From contig SBGP01000101.1 of the NCBI GenBank assembly GCA_006226595.1, positions 1 through 64,000 on the forward strand: 64,000 bases of DNA, in the 5' to 3' direction. The first letter of the stretch is position 1. Each line of letters begins with the position of its first letter. The stretch is from Deltaproteobacteria bacterium. Its GTDB lineage: Bacteria > Myxococcota_A > UBA796 > GCA-2862545. Shown here in pieces: positions 45,794-53,840 of this stretch. The notes beneath the pieces are model-generated. The model ran no database searches. It was given only the letters and a program-made list of their open reading frames with translations, and was not told where the DNA came from. Position numbers and translations under genes: made by a program.

Positions 45794-47113
45794 TCAGCGG
45801 TACTGGACCGTGCCCTGGCTCTGCGGCGTGTTCTCGTAGCCGACATCCGTGGTCGCGGCGTAGCCGAGCTTGCCGTGCTCGCCGCTGCCCCAGCACATCA
45901 CGTCACCCTGGGTGCCGAGCAGCGCGCAGTTGTGCAGCAGCTGGCCGGCCAGAGCGGTGGCGTTCGCGCCGAGTGGCACGTCCGGCGTGTTCACGGCGAC
46001 GCGCTCGCTGCCGACCTCGCCCTTGCCGAGCACGCCGTTGTGGTGCTGGCCCCAGCACTTCACGTTGCCGGAGGCGAGCAGCGCGCAGGAGTAGTGGATG
46101 CCCAGGGCCATGTCGACGACGGCCTCGCCGAAGTCGTGGGTGGGTCCGAGGGTGGGGTCCTCGACGATCTCGGCGACGCCGAAGTGCTCCATGCCCGCCT
46201 CGGGGTTGGGGCGGCCGAGCTCGAAGTCCATGCCGTCGCCCCAGCAGCGCAGGCCGCCGGAGGAGAGCTGGGCGCAGGTGTGCGCGGTACCGGCCCACAC
46301 GTCGTCGACGGCTTCGCCGAGCGGATCGCCGGCCGAGGCGGGGGTCTCGTTGTCGCCGACGAAGGTCGAGGAGTCGCCGTGTCCGCTGGCCGGCCCTTCG
46401 CCCCAGCAGCGCAGGCTGTCGTCGGTGAGCACGGCGCAAGCGTGGACCTGACCGACCGCGATGCGGCGGGCGGCGCCACCGAGCTCGATGGGCTCGAGGC
46501 CCGCGACGGTCTCGTCGTCGCCGATGGTGCCGATGGCGTAGCCCTGGCCCAGCCAGCCGCCGTAGTCCTGGCCCCAGCACTTCACGCCGCCGTCGGTGAG
46601 GCGGGCGCAGGTGTACATGCCGCCGGCCTCGATCTCCGCCACCGGGCCGCCGAGATCGAGCGTGCCCACGTCCGAGGGCAGGTTGGTGAGCCCGATCTCG
46701 TCGGTGTTGCCGTACCCGAGCTGGCCGTTGTCGCCCATGCCCCAGCACTTCACCTCGCCATCGACGGTGAGCGCGCACGTGTGCAGGTTGCCCATCGCGA
46801 CGTCCACCACCTGGGCGCCGACATCGACGAGCGCCGCGCCCTGCGGGATCTCGTTGTCGCCGATGGGCGCGTTGTCCCCGTGACCGAGCTGGCCGACGTG
46901 GTTTCGTCCCCAGCAGTACAGGTTGCCGTCGCTGGTGTGCACGCAGGTGTGATCGCCCGACGCGTCGATGCCGAAGCCGAGGGCCGGGGGATCGGTCTCG
47001 AACCCGCTGTCGGTCGCACCGGTGTCGCCATCGGGGTCGTCGTTGTCGTTGCCGGGGGTCGACCCGTTGCACGCCAGGGTGGCGAGCGCGAAGAGCAGGG
47101 GGACAGCGCGCAT
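45794..47113 (-). CDS. RCC1-repeat lipoprotein
   Basis: 439 residues. Lipoprotein signal MRAVPLLFALATLAC, a Asp/Asn/Gly linker, then seven RCC1-type blades. Each carries the pattern H-T/S-C-A-L...G-x-(V/L)-x-C-W-G, with the Cys pair conserved in every blade (for example HTCVHTSDGNLYCWG, HTCALTVDGEVKCWG, YSCALLASGNVKCWG). The beta-propeller probably binds a partner or ligand outside the cell. GGAG precedes the ATG; TATGCT on the minus strand (plus AGCATA, 47135-47140) may be its -10. Such proteins are abundant in myxobacteria; function unknown. Confidence 0.85.
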   Translation of the reverse strand: MRAVPLLFALATLACNGSTPGNDNDDPDGDTGATDSGFETDPPALGFGIDASGDHTCVHTSDGNLYCWGRNHVGQLGHGDNAPIGDNEIPQGAALVDVGAQVVDVAMGNLHTCALTVDGEVKCWGMGDNGQLGYGNTDEIGLTNLPSDVGTLDLGGPVAEIEAGGMYTCARLTDGGVKCWGQDYGGWLGQGYAIGTIGDDETVAGLEPIELGGAARRIAVGQVHACAVLTDDSLRCWGEGPASGHGDSSTFVGDNETPASAGDPLGEAVDDVWAGTAHTCAQLSSGGLRCWGDGMDFELGRPNPEAGMEHFGVAEIVEDPTLGPTHDFGEAVVDMALGIHYSCALLASGNVKCWGQHHNGVLGKGEVGSERVAVNTPDVPLGANATALAGQLLHNCALLGTQGDVMCWGSGEHGKLGYAATTDVGYENTPQSQGTVQYR

Positions 47114-47179
47114 GTGAGCTCCGGAAGGGGAGGCAGCATACCTCGATCCGAGGCCCGCTCCGTGCGAGAATGGCGCGGC

Positions 47180-48130
47180 ATGCGCGTCGACCCGGCAAAG
47201 ACCTTCGTCATCTTGAATCCCACCGCTGGCGGGGGACGGGTCGGGCGTCGTCAAGAGGCGATCGAGCGCGCGATTCGCGACAAGCTCGGTGACGTCACCG
47301 TGCTCACCACCGAGCGCCGCGGGCATGGCATCAAGCTTGCCGAGCGCGCCATCTGGGACGGGGCCGAGCTGTTGCTCTCGGTCGGCGGCGACGGCACCCA
47401 CAGCGAAGTCGTCGCCGGGGTGTTCCGCGACAAGGACGCTCAGCGGCGCGTCACCGTGGGTCTGCTGCCGATGGGGACCGGCGGCGACTTCCAGCGTCTG
47501 CTCGCCGTGCGCGGCAGCATGGCCGACTACCTCGAGCTCGTGAAGAGCTCCGAACCCCACATGATCGACGTCGGGCTCGTGCACTACGTCGACCCTCTCG
47601 GCGAGGAGCGCACCCGCGTGTTCCTCAACGAATGCTCGGTCGGCATGTCCGCAGAGGTGTGTCGGCGGGTGGCCGAGAGCCAGAAGCGGCTCGGATCGGC
47701 GACCTACTTCATCGAGAGCTTTCGCGCTCAGGGACGGCATCAGCCGCCGACCGTGCGGGTGCTCGTCGACGGGCAACCGGTCGGCGACTTCGCGATGAAC
47801 AGCGTGATGATCAGCAATGGCCAGTACGCGGGCGGCGGCATGCACTTCGCGCCCCGTGCACGCCTCACCGATGGACTGCTGGACATCACCGTGATCGAGC
47901 ACGCCGGCTTCCTGAGCATGGCGACCTTCTCGCCCGCCCTGTACATGGGATCCGCGGGCGGGCACCGCCTCGTCCACAGCTTCCGGGGATTTGCGGTCGA
48001 GGTCCAGGGGTTGACCGAGGGCGACGCCGCCGTCGAGGCCGATGGCGAGTATCTGGGACGTGCACCGCTGCGTGCACACGTCGTCCCCAACGGAATTCGG
48101 CTATTGGGAGTTCGCGAGGACGCACTGTGA
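47180..48130 (+). CDS. Diacylglycerol kinase-family (DgkB/YegS-like) lipid kinase
   Basis: 316 residues. KTFVILNPTAGGGRVGRR at the start and SVGGDGTHSEVVAG (GGDGT motif) identify the DAGK catalytic domain; LPMGTGGDFQRLL follows in place of the usual GTxNDF. The C-terminal domain has TDGLLDITVIEHAG and EADGEYLG. It phosphorylates diacylglycerol, ceramide or related lipids. The start ATG 47180 is within the homologous region; GAGAAT ends 8 bases upstream. It overlaps the next gene by GTGA (48127-48130). The asparagine of GTGND is Gly here (GTGGD), a mild departure. Confidence 0.88.
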   Translation: MRVDPAKTFVILNPTAGGGRVGRRQEAIERAIRDKLGDVTVLTTERRGHGIKLAERAIWDGAELLLSVGGDGTHSEVVAGVFRDKDAQRRVTVGLLPMGTGGDFQRLLAVRGSMADYLELVKSSEPHMIDVGLVHYVDPLGEERTRVFLNECSVGMSAEVCRRVAESQKRLGSATYFIESFRAQGRHQPPTVRVLVDGQPVGDFAMNSVMISNGQYAGGGMHFAPRARLTDGLLDITVIEHAGFLSMATFSPALYMGSAGGHRLVHSFRGFAVEVQGLTEGDAAVEADGEYLGRAPLRAHVVPNGIRLLGVREDAL

Positions 48131-48882
48131 ACCTACTTCTGACCCTGCTCATCGCGTCGGCGACCGCCGACGAGCTTCAGCCGACCGAGCCCGAGCCCGT
48201 GCTGTGGGCGGGTCGCATGGCGGTGTTCGGCGAGCGCAAGCTGCCGTTCATCGGCACCGTCGAGTTCCGCAACGACAACTACACGCTCGCCGAGGTCGTC
48301 GAGACCGAGAACGGCTACGCGCTGCAGCAGCGGGTGTGCAAGGTCGCGTTCGAGAAGGTCGCCGGCGCTCAGGCGAGCATGGACGAGAAGGGGCCGCGGG
48401 CCATGCCGGTCGCCGAGCCCGTGTTCGTCCGCGGCGAGGCTGGCTACGCCGCGCAGCCGTGGCCCAGCGGCTGGGATGCCTCCGACCACGACGCCGACGG
48501 CTTCCCCGGCATCGCCGTGCGCGTGTCAGCGCCGCTGTGCGGCGGCACCATGCACTTCGCTTCGGACGCGAGCACCATTGCGGTCGCCCAGCCGCATCAT
48601 GGCGGGCTCAAGGGCCTCGCGACGATTCGCGTCTCGCAGCAGGTCCACAAGGTCCAGGGTGCGTGTCTGGCGCTCGTCACCAAGGACGTGACCCAGGATC
48701 TGCGCGGCCAGTTCGTGTACCTGCCGGTCCCGGCGGACACGACCTGCGACTCCGTGCCGGACGAGGCGTGGCCCGACCCCACGACCCTCGACCTCACCGC
48801 GCTGAGCGCGCCTTCGCTCCCGCATCCCGATGACGAGGAACAGGCCGCGGCCGGCGGTTCACCCGGACCCTCCACGCCGTGA
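48127..48882 (+). CDS. Exported protein of unknown function
   Basis: 251 residues. GTG start inside the previous stop, opening the signal peptide VNLLLTLLIASATA. The mature part is beta-rich with Cys at VCKVAF, LCGGTMHF, ACLALVT and TCDSV, which may form disulfides, and an SDHDADGFPGIAV segment that looks like a calcium-loop (D-x-D-x-D-G). A C-terminal Pro/Glu tail follows. It is translated with the lipid kinase and with a downstream membrane protein. No family recognised. Confidence 0.7.
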   Translation: MNLLLTLLIASATADELQPTEPEPVLWAGRMAVFGERKLPFIGTVEFRNDNYTLAEVVETENGYALQQRVCKVAFEKVAGAQASMDEKGPRAMPVAEPVFVRGEAGYAAQPWPSGWDASDHDADGFPGIAVRVSAPLCGGTMHFASDASTIAVAQPHHGGLKGLATIRVSQQVHKVQGACLALVTKDVTQDLRGQFVYLPVPADTTCDSVPDEAWPDPTTLDLTALSAPSLPHPDDEEQAAAGGSPGPSTP

Positions 48883-49355
48883 GCGGCGACGACGAGTTCG
48901 CGCCCCCGGTCGAGGCTGCTCCGGTCACCGAGGATGGCGATGACGTCGGAGAGATCCGCGTCCCGCCGATCCTTCCACTCGCGGCCTTCGTCGCGCTGGT
49001 CTCGGCGCTGTTCACACTGGCCGCGGGCATCCAGGGTCTGGTGGCCATCGAGTACAGCCCGTGGGGCTGGCTGCAGTACGGTCCCTACCTGTACACGCTG
49101 TTTGGCCTCGCCGGGCTCGCCTTCGGCGGTCAGGTGTACACCGGCCGTGTGCTCGGCGCGGCGCTGGCGCTGCTGAACCTGCTCGCGTCAGCGGGGTTCG
49201 CGGCGCTGTGGTCGCTCTACCACCTGTACTACGGCGCCATCGTCCCGCTGCCGCTGTTCGCGGCCGCCATCGCCGGACTGGCGGCGCTGCTCGTCGGCAT
49301 CGCCATGCCTTCGTGCATTCGCCTCTCGTCGCAGCGCGCGCGGCTGTACGCCTAG
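48879..49355 (+). CDS. Four-helix membrane protein of unknown function
   Basis: 158 residues. GTG start within the previous stop (GTGA, 48879-48882). An acidic N-terminus, then four hydrophobic helices (LAAFVALVSALFTLAAGI, YLYTLFGLAGLAFGG, VLGAALALLNLLASAGFAAL, LFAAAIAGLAALLVGIAM). Third gene of the lipid-kinase operon. Its TAG shares CTAG with the convergent DUF1571 gene (49352-49355). Not recognised. Confidence 0.7.
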   Translation: MSGDDEFAPPVEAAPVTEDGDDVGEIRVPPILPLAAFVALVSALFTLAAGIQGLVAIEYSPWGWLQYGPYLYTLFGLAGLAFGGQVYTGRVLGAALALLNLLASAGFAALWSLYHLYYGAIVPLPLFAAAIAGLAALLVGIAMPSCIRLSSQRARLYA

Positions 49356-50077
49356 AGCCCGTAGGTGTCCGGGTCGAAGTCCTGGTCGGAGAGCCCGGGA
49401 TTGATCTTGAAGTCGACGTAGTCGTACTGCTCGACCAGCCGCATCTCGCCATCCTCGTGGTCCCAGATGCGCATGCTGTTCACCATGTTCGTCTTCGGGT
49501 TCACGCACATGCGGACCTTGGTCGCGTAGAAGCTCTTGTCCTCCTCCTTGGGGAGGACGGCCTCCCAGCACTGCGAGCTCTCGCCGCGCACGTCCGTCGT
49601 GCCGAGGTCGGTGACGTTGGGCTTGAACGTCGGGCTGTCGTTCACCTTGAGCGCGTCGCGGGTGATCTTCTCGATGAGCACGGTCGGCGGCAGCTCACGG
49701 ATGTTGTGGCGGTTGCCGCGCATGGCGAGGCTGCCGTTCGGGTCGAGGCTCATCACCGGGATGAAGCGACCAGGGTCGACCCGAAACTTTCCGTTGTTCC
49801 AGTCCGGGCCCTTCCACAGCACCATGCGACCGGCGTTGGGGCCGTCGACGAAGTGCAGGTAGGCGTCCTCGGGCTGGCGGAACTTGACCTCCATCACCGA
49901 CCACGAGCCCTGACCGCCATCGACCCACTCGCGCTTGTGCATCGTGAACGTGGCGTCGGTGAGGTTCTCGGCCACCGAGTTCATCGCGCGCAGGGCGTCC
50001 GCGAAGCTCTGGGCCGCGGCGTCGTCAGCGGTCGGGGGAACGGCGAGGGCGGCGCCGAGCAGGGCGGTGATGAGCAT
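49352..50077 (-). CDS. DUF1571 / outer-membrane lipoprotein-sorting-type protein (LolA-like fold)
   Basis: 241 residues. Signal peptide MLITALLGAALA. The body matches the DUF1571 pattern: ATFTMHKREWVDG, VKFRQPEDAYLHFVDGPNAGRMVLWKG, a Pro-rich SLDPNGSLAMRGNRHNI and two Cys (SSQCWEAV, KVRMCVNP). The fold is half-barrel like LolA/LolB and may carry lipid or lipoprotein. GGAG precedes the ATG. Location periplasmic. Ligand unknown. Confidence 0.85.
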   Translation of the reverse strand: MLITALLGAALAVPPTADDAAAQSFADALRAMNSVAENLTDATFTMHKREWVDGGQGSWSVMEVKFRQPEDAYLHFVDGPNAGRMVLWKGPDWNNGKFRVDPGRFIPVMSLDPNGSLAMRGNRHNIRELPPTVLIEKITRDALKVNDSPTFKPNVTDLGTTDVRGESSQCWEAVLPKEEDKSFYATKVRMCVNPKTNMVNSMRIWDHEDGEMRLVEQYDYVDFKINPGLSDQDFDPDTYGL

Positions 50078-50150
50078 GGCAACTCCGTGGGGGCACAGTC
50101 TTTCATCAACGGAGCCCGTTTCGCCAACCCCCGTTCGTCTTGGTGTGTTC

Positions 50151-50969
50151 CTAGGGGCGGCGGTGGCCGCTACTCGGTTCGTCGAGCACGAGGGAGCGGC
50201 TCAGGTGGGCGCGGTAGCGGTCCCGGCAGCTGGCGCACAGCGTGAGGTGGGTCTGCATCGCCGCGCGCTGATCGAGTCTGGCCTCACCGCGGACCATCAG
50301 GCGAATGTCGGCATCGACGAGGTGCTCGCGGTTCTCGAACAGCGCCAGGGTGCGCGCCTGACGTGGATTGCTCGGCGTGAGCCTGGGGGGCGCGAGGTCG
50401 AGCAGCTCACGGACGCACTTCGCGAAGGCCTTGAGGTCGATGGGCTTGCTGCACACCTTGATCGCGCCGAGGGCCTGGCACTCGAGGCGAACGAGCGGGT
50501 CCGTCGCGGAGCCCGCGATGACGATGGTCGGGATCAGGTGGTGCTGGGCGAGCAGGTCGCGGCCGTCCTCGAGATCGAGCTCCAGGTCGAGCAGGATCAG
50601 CGAGCAGTGCTGCTCATCGAGGGTCAGGCGGGCGTCGGTGAGGTTGGCCACGTACCGGGTCCGGCAGCCCAGGTCGCGCAGCGCGGCACAGTGCCGGCGA
50701 CCGACCACCGGGTCGTCTTCGACGACGAGGGCGAGCGGGGCGTCGTTGGTCTCGAGCTCGACGATCAGCCGCCGCAGGGCGGGCAGTCGCTCGGGTTCCT
50801 CGGCGTCGAGCACGTCGCGGGCCAGGTCTCCCGCTGGACCGGGCTCTCGGGCCAGGGCGCGGACGAGGCGCGTCATCCGCGTGTCGGCTTCCTGGTCTCG
50901 ACTCTCCAGCCGTGGCAACAGGCCGTGCAACGCGCGGAGGGTAGCAAGTCGTCGGTCACCAGGCTTCAT
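50151..50969 (-). CDS. Response regulator with N-terminal helical and C-terminal Cys/His tail
   Basis: 272 residues. A helical N-terminal region (about 1-70) precedes a receiver domain: LALVVEDDPVVGRR (acidic pocket), phosphoacceptor Asp in ILLDLELDLEDGRDLL (about residue 130), the conserved Lys in VCSKPIDLKAF. There is no output helix-turn-helix; the last 70 residues end in MQTHLTLCASCRDRYRAHL, a H-x3-C-x2-C pattern like anti-sigma zinc fingers. It may relay phosphorylation to a protein partner. ATG 50969 is chosen (GTG 50978 is the other option); TAGTGT lies 5 bases before it. Confidence 0.8.
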   Translation of the reverse strand: MKPGDRRLATLRALHGLLPRLESRDQEADTRMTRLVRALAREPGPAGDLARDVLDAEEPERLPALRRLIVELETNDAPLALVVEDDPVVGRRHCAALRDLGCRTRYVANLTDARLTLDEQHCSLILLDLELDLEDGRDLLAQHHLIPTIVIAGSATDPLVRLECQALGAIKVCSKPIDLKAFAKCVRELLDLAPPRLTPSNPRQARTLALFENREHLVDADIRLMVRGEARLDQRAAMQTHLTLCASCRDRYRAHLSRSLVLDEPSSGHRRP

Positions 50970-50980
50970 GCGGCACACTA
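50970..50980 (-). promoter_or_regulatory. -10-like element directly before ATG 50969 (candidate leaderless promoter)
   Basis: On the minus strand TAGTGT spans 50980 down to 50975, followed by five bases and the ATG. No Shine-Dalgarno sequence. GGC precedes the TA, as at several other starts in the window. Confidence 0.45.
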
Positions 50981-51005
50981 GCCGGGTCGCGACGCGGTTG
51001 TCCTG

Positions 51006-51617
51006 TCACGAACCCGACGTTTGTGTGACCTCGACCACCGTCAGCGATGGATGCGCTTCCACGGCGGCTCGGACCTCGGCGGTCCACGCGTCACCCAGCG
51101 TCTGCGGATCCGGGGGCGGGGGAGGCGCTGGCACGAAGCGCGCACTCACGGCGCCGGCCAGCACGCCGAGGAAGGGTGCGGCCATGACCGCGAGGATGGT
51201 GCCGGTGGTCTCGATCAACGGCGTGAGCACGGCCCAGATCGCGAACGCGCCGAATGCGGCACCGTGGAAGGCGGCGAGCACGATCAGCTGTCCGCGGCGG
51301 CGGGCCTCGGGGCTCATCGCGGGCGCGGACACATCCGTCTCGACGCTCCACTCCTGTTCGCCCTTCTCGTCGTCGGCCCACACCGCACGCAGCGTGAAGC
51401 CCTGGGTGCGCTGGTCCTCGATGTACGACGCACGCGCACCGACACCGCGCTGGCCGGCGACGCCCTCCATGTCCCAGCCCTTGCGCGAGGACATCGCCTC
51501 CAGGAACGGCAGGTCCGGACGCAGCGCGGCCGCGATCTCGCGCGTGACCGTGCGCACGTGACCCTGGATGGCGCCGGGGTCCTGCTCGGTCGAGGCGATG
51601 CGGACGAACAGGGTCAT
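51006..51617 (-). CDS. Membrane protein of unknown function coupled to alr
   Basis: 203 residues. The first 100 residues are cytoplasmic, beta/helix mixed (FVRIASTEQDPGAIQGHVRTV, TQGFTLRAVWADDEKGEQEWSVET). Two hydrophobic helices follow (LIVLAAFHGAAFGAFAIWAVL, TILAVMAAPFLGVLAGAVSA), then a Pro-rich tail with a short helical end. The start overlaps the alr stop (ATGA, 51614-51617). Not recognised; the pairing with alr is not known to me from other genomes. Confidence 0.68.
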   Translation of the reverse strand: MTLFVRIASTEQDPGAIQGHVRTVTREIAAALRPDLPFLEAMSSRKGWDMEGVAGQRGVGARASYIEDQRTQGFTLRAVWADDEKGEQEWSVETDVSAPAMSPEARRRGQLIVLAAFHGAAFGAFAIWAVLTPLIETTGTILAVMAAPFLGVLAGAVSARFVPAPPPPPDPQTLGDAWTAEVRAAVEAHPSLTVVEVTQTSGS

Positions 51618-52762
51618 GGGTCTCCCACGTACACGCGGGGCACGCGTGTGTTGATGCCGGTGAGGATCTCGTACGGGATGGTGCCCGCCCATGCGGCGAG
51701 CTCCTCGACCGTGAGTCGGTTCGCGCCATCGCCGCCGAGCAGCAGTACCTCGTCGCCGTTGTAGGCGCTGTCCCACTCGATGTTGACCATCACCTGGTCC
51801 ATGCAGATGCGGCCGACCACGGGGTAGCGCTTGCCGTGGAGCAGCACCTCCGCGGAGCCGCTCATCCGGCGGGGATAGCCGTCGCCGTAGCCCACGGGCA
51901 CGGTCACGACGCGCACCAGGTGGTCGCTCTCCCAGGTCGAGCCGTAGGACACGGGGTGTCCGGGCTTGACGACCTTGAAGTACACCACCCGGCTGTGCCA
52001 GGTCAGCGCCGGCTCGACGGGCACGGTGTGGGGCACGTGCTCGGAGGGGTACACGCCGTAGAGCAGGATGCCCGGCCGCACGAGGTCGAGGTGGGACTCG
52101 GGAAGCCGGGCGACGGCGGCCGAGTTGGCCATGTGGCGCATCGGGGTCGGCAGGCTGCGCTTGTCGTAGAAGGACAGCACTTCCTCGAAGCGCTCGAGCT
52201 GCAGGCGGGCGTGTGCGAGGTCGGGCTCGTCGGCGTTCGCGAAGTGCGAGAAGATGCCCTCGACCTCGACGTGGGTGTCGCGAAGGCTCGCCTCGAGCAG
52301 CGACTCGGCGCTGTAGTAGTGGACGCCGATGCGCTCCATGCCGGTGTCGATCTTCAGGTGCACCTTGGCGCGCTTGCCGGCGGCCGCCGCGCACTGCTCG
52401 ATGGCATCGAGCTTGTCGAGGGAGCTCGCCGCGAGGGTGAGGTCGTGCTCGATGAACTTCGGGATCTGGTCGCCGAGGATGCCGCCGAGCACGAGGATGG
52501 GGGTGTCGACCCCCGCGCGCCGAAGGCGGATGCCTTCCTCGAGGTACGCAACGCCGAGGTACGGCGCGCCGAGCTCGGCCATCAGCTGGCCTACGCGAAC
52601 CAGGCCGTGGCCGTAGGCGTTCGCCTTGAGGATGGGCATCACCGGACGCCCCGCGTGCGCGGCGATGGCCCGGTAGTTCGCGGCGAGCCGGCCGAGGTCC
52701 ACGCTCAGGTGGGTCGGGCGGAGCACGTCCTCGTCGATGGTGGCTTCGTGGAGTGGCGTCAC
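51614..52762 (-). CDS. alr: Alanine racemase
   Basis: 382 residues. The PLP lysine lies in LKANAYGHG (about residue 47), and the catalytic tyrosine region is VGYGDGYPRRMSG. VRPGILLYGVYPS and ICMDQVMVNI are further family motifs. It interconverts L- and D-alanine, supplying D-Ala for peptidoglycan. Normal length. GTG 52762 has AGGAG seven bases upstream. Translated with the small membrane protein downstream. Confidence 0.94.
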   Translation of the reverse strand: MTPLHEATIDEDVLRPTHLSVDLGRLAANYRAIAAHAGRPVMPILKANAYGHGLVRVGQLMAELGAPYLGVAYLEEGIRLRRAGVDTPILVLGGILGDQIPKFIEHDLTLAASSLDKLDAIEQCAAAAGKRAKVHLKIDTGMERIGVHYYSAESLLEASLRDTHVEVEGIFSHFANADEPDLAHARLQLERFEEVLSFYDKRSLPTPMRHMANSAAVARLPESHLDLVRPGILLYGVYPSEHVPHTVPVEPALTWHSRVVYFKVVKPGHPVSYGSTWESDHLVRVVTVPVGYGDGYPRRMSGSAEVLLHGKRYPVVGRICMDQVMVNIEWDSAYNGDEVLLLGGDGANRLTVEELAAWAGTIPYEILTGINTRVPRVYVGDP

Positions 52763-52865
52763 CGCCGGCTCCTAACCCGCCGGAAGGGCGGCGGAACGGG
52801 GACGTGGCGACACGCTGCACCGCCGGCGTCGGGCGGTGGTACCGTGCGGTCAGCGGGAGGTGTCC

Positions 52866-53840
52866 ATGCGTTTCTCCTTGGTGCTGGCGAGCTGCCTGGT
52901 ATGGCCTGGCCTCATGGCGTGTACCGATGGCGGTGAAGAGGACAGCGGCGCAGAGACCGACACCGACACCGACACCGATGCGGACGCGGACACCGATGCG
53001 GACGCGGATACCGACGCCGACGCCGACACGGATGCGGACGCGGATACCGACGCCGACGCCGACACGGATGCGGACGCGGATACCGACGCGGACGCGGATA
53101 CCGACGCGGACGCGGATACGGACGCGGACGCGGACACGGATGCCGATGCCGACACGGACACCGACACCGACACGGACACGGACACGGACACGGACACCGA
53201 CACCGACGCGGACACCGATACCGACACGAATCCCTCGTGTCCCGACACGCGCACGCTGTACTTCACCGCCGAGGCGGTCACCATCGCCGGCACGCCGTTC
53301 GCGACGGTGAGCAATGACGGCGTGACCATCGTCGCCGCCGACGACCGACTCAACGCGGTCACCGGCAGCATCACCTGGGACATGTGCACGCCGGATACCG
53401 ATACCTTCGGGACCACGGACGACGGCAAGTACGACCACTCGGGCGGCTACGTCTCGGGCTTCACCTGGAACATGGTGACCGACGACACCACGGACAACGA
53501 CCTCACCGTGGTCGGCAGCGGCAACGCCGTGGTCAAGGTCGAGAACGCGGGTAGCGGCTTCGACACCTTTGCCTTCAACGACGGTCCGCAGATCGGCGAC
53601 GGCAGCATCGTGCGCACCCTGCAGGTGAACGGCAGCCTCACCAACTACCCGGATGCCGACGTGGTCCTGCGGATCGCGGGTACCGGCGTGCGCGTGACCA
53701 CCGACGATCTGCCGACCAACGACCCGTTCCCATGGCCGAACGGCGACCCGACGACGTTCAACCTCGACGACGGCGTGCGACTCTCCGACGGCGGCGGCTC
53801 GATCTCCCTGGGATCGGTCGTGTGGAGCACCACCCCCTGA
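52866..53840 (+). CDS. Thr/Asp/Ala-repeat surface lipoprotein
   Basis: 324 residues. Lipoprotein signal [19 protein letters not shown] with lipobox LMAC. Residues about 30-121 are a pure run of T-D and A-D dipeptides (TDTDADAD-type), strongly acidic and likely extended and calcium-binding. The C-terminal 200 residues are a beta-rich domain ([55 protein letters not shown]) of jelly-roll type with one Cys. The repeat acts as a spacer that lifts the domain off the membrane. GGGAGG precedes the ATG. Such DT-repeat lipoproteins are typical of Myxococcota. Confidence 0.85.
   Translation: MRFSLVLASCLVWPGLMACTDGGEEDSGAETDTDTDTDADADTDADADTDADADTDADADTDADADTDADADTDADADTDADADTDADADTDADADTDTDTDTDTDTDTDTDTDADTDTDTNPSCPDTRTLYFTAEAVTIAGTPFATVSNDGVTIVAADDRLNAVTGSITWDMCTPDTDTFGTTDDGKYDHSGGYVSGFTWNMVTDDTTDNDLTVVGSGNAVVKVENAGSGFDTFAFNDGPQIGDGSIVRTLQVNGSLTNYPDADVVLRIAGTGVRVTTDDLPTNDPFPWPNGDPTTFNLDDGVRLSDGGGSISLGSVVWSTTP
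52955..53229 (+). repeat. Hexanucleotide-based tandem repeat coding Thr-Asp/Ala-Asp
   Basis: About 275 bases of 6-base units (ACC/ACG-GAC, GCG-GAC), organised in the middle as an 18-base higher-order unit (T-D-A-D-A-D). Units are multiples of three, so slippage changes length without a frameshift. The minus strand is also open in all the repeat, which explains overlapping antisense frames. Confidence 0.88.

Noticed and set aside
52955-53229. Regular repeats that might be a CRISPR array
   Set aside because: Units are 6 and 18 bases without unique spacers, in frame within a lipoprotein gene; no cas genes.
52850-53428. Minus-strand protein of Ser-Val/Ser-Ala repeats
   Set aside because: It is the reverse reading of the Thr-Asp/Ala-Asp array; no signal peptide or start region supports it.
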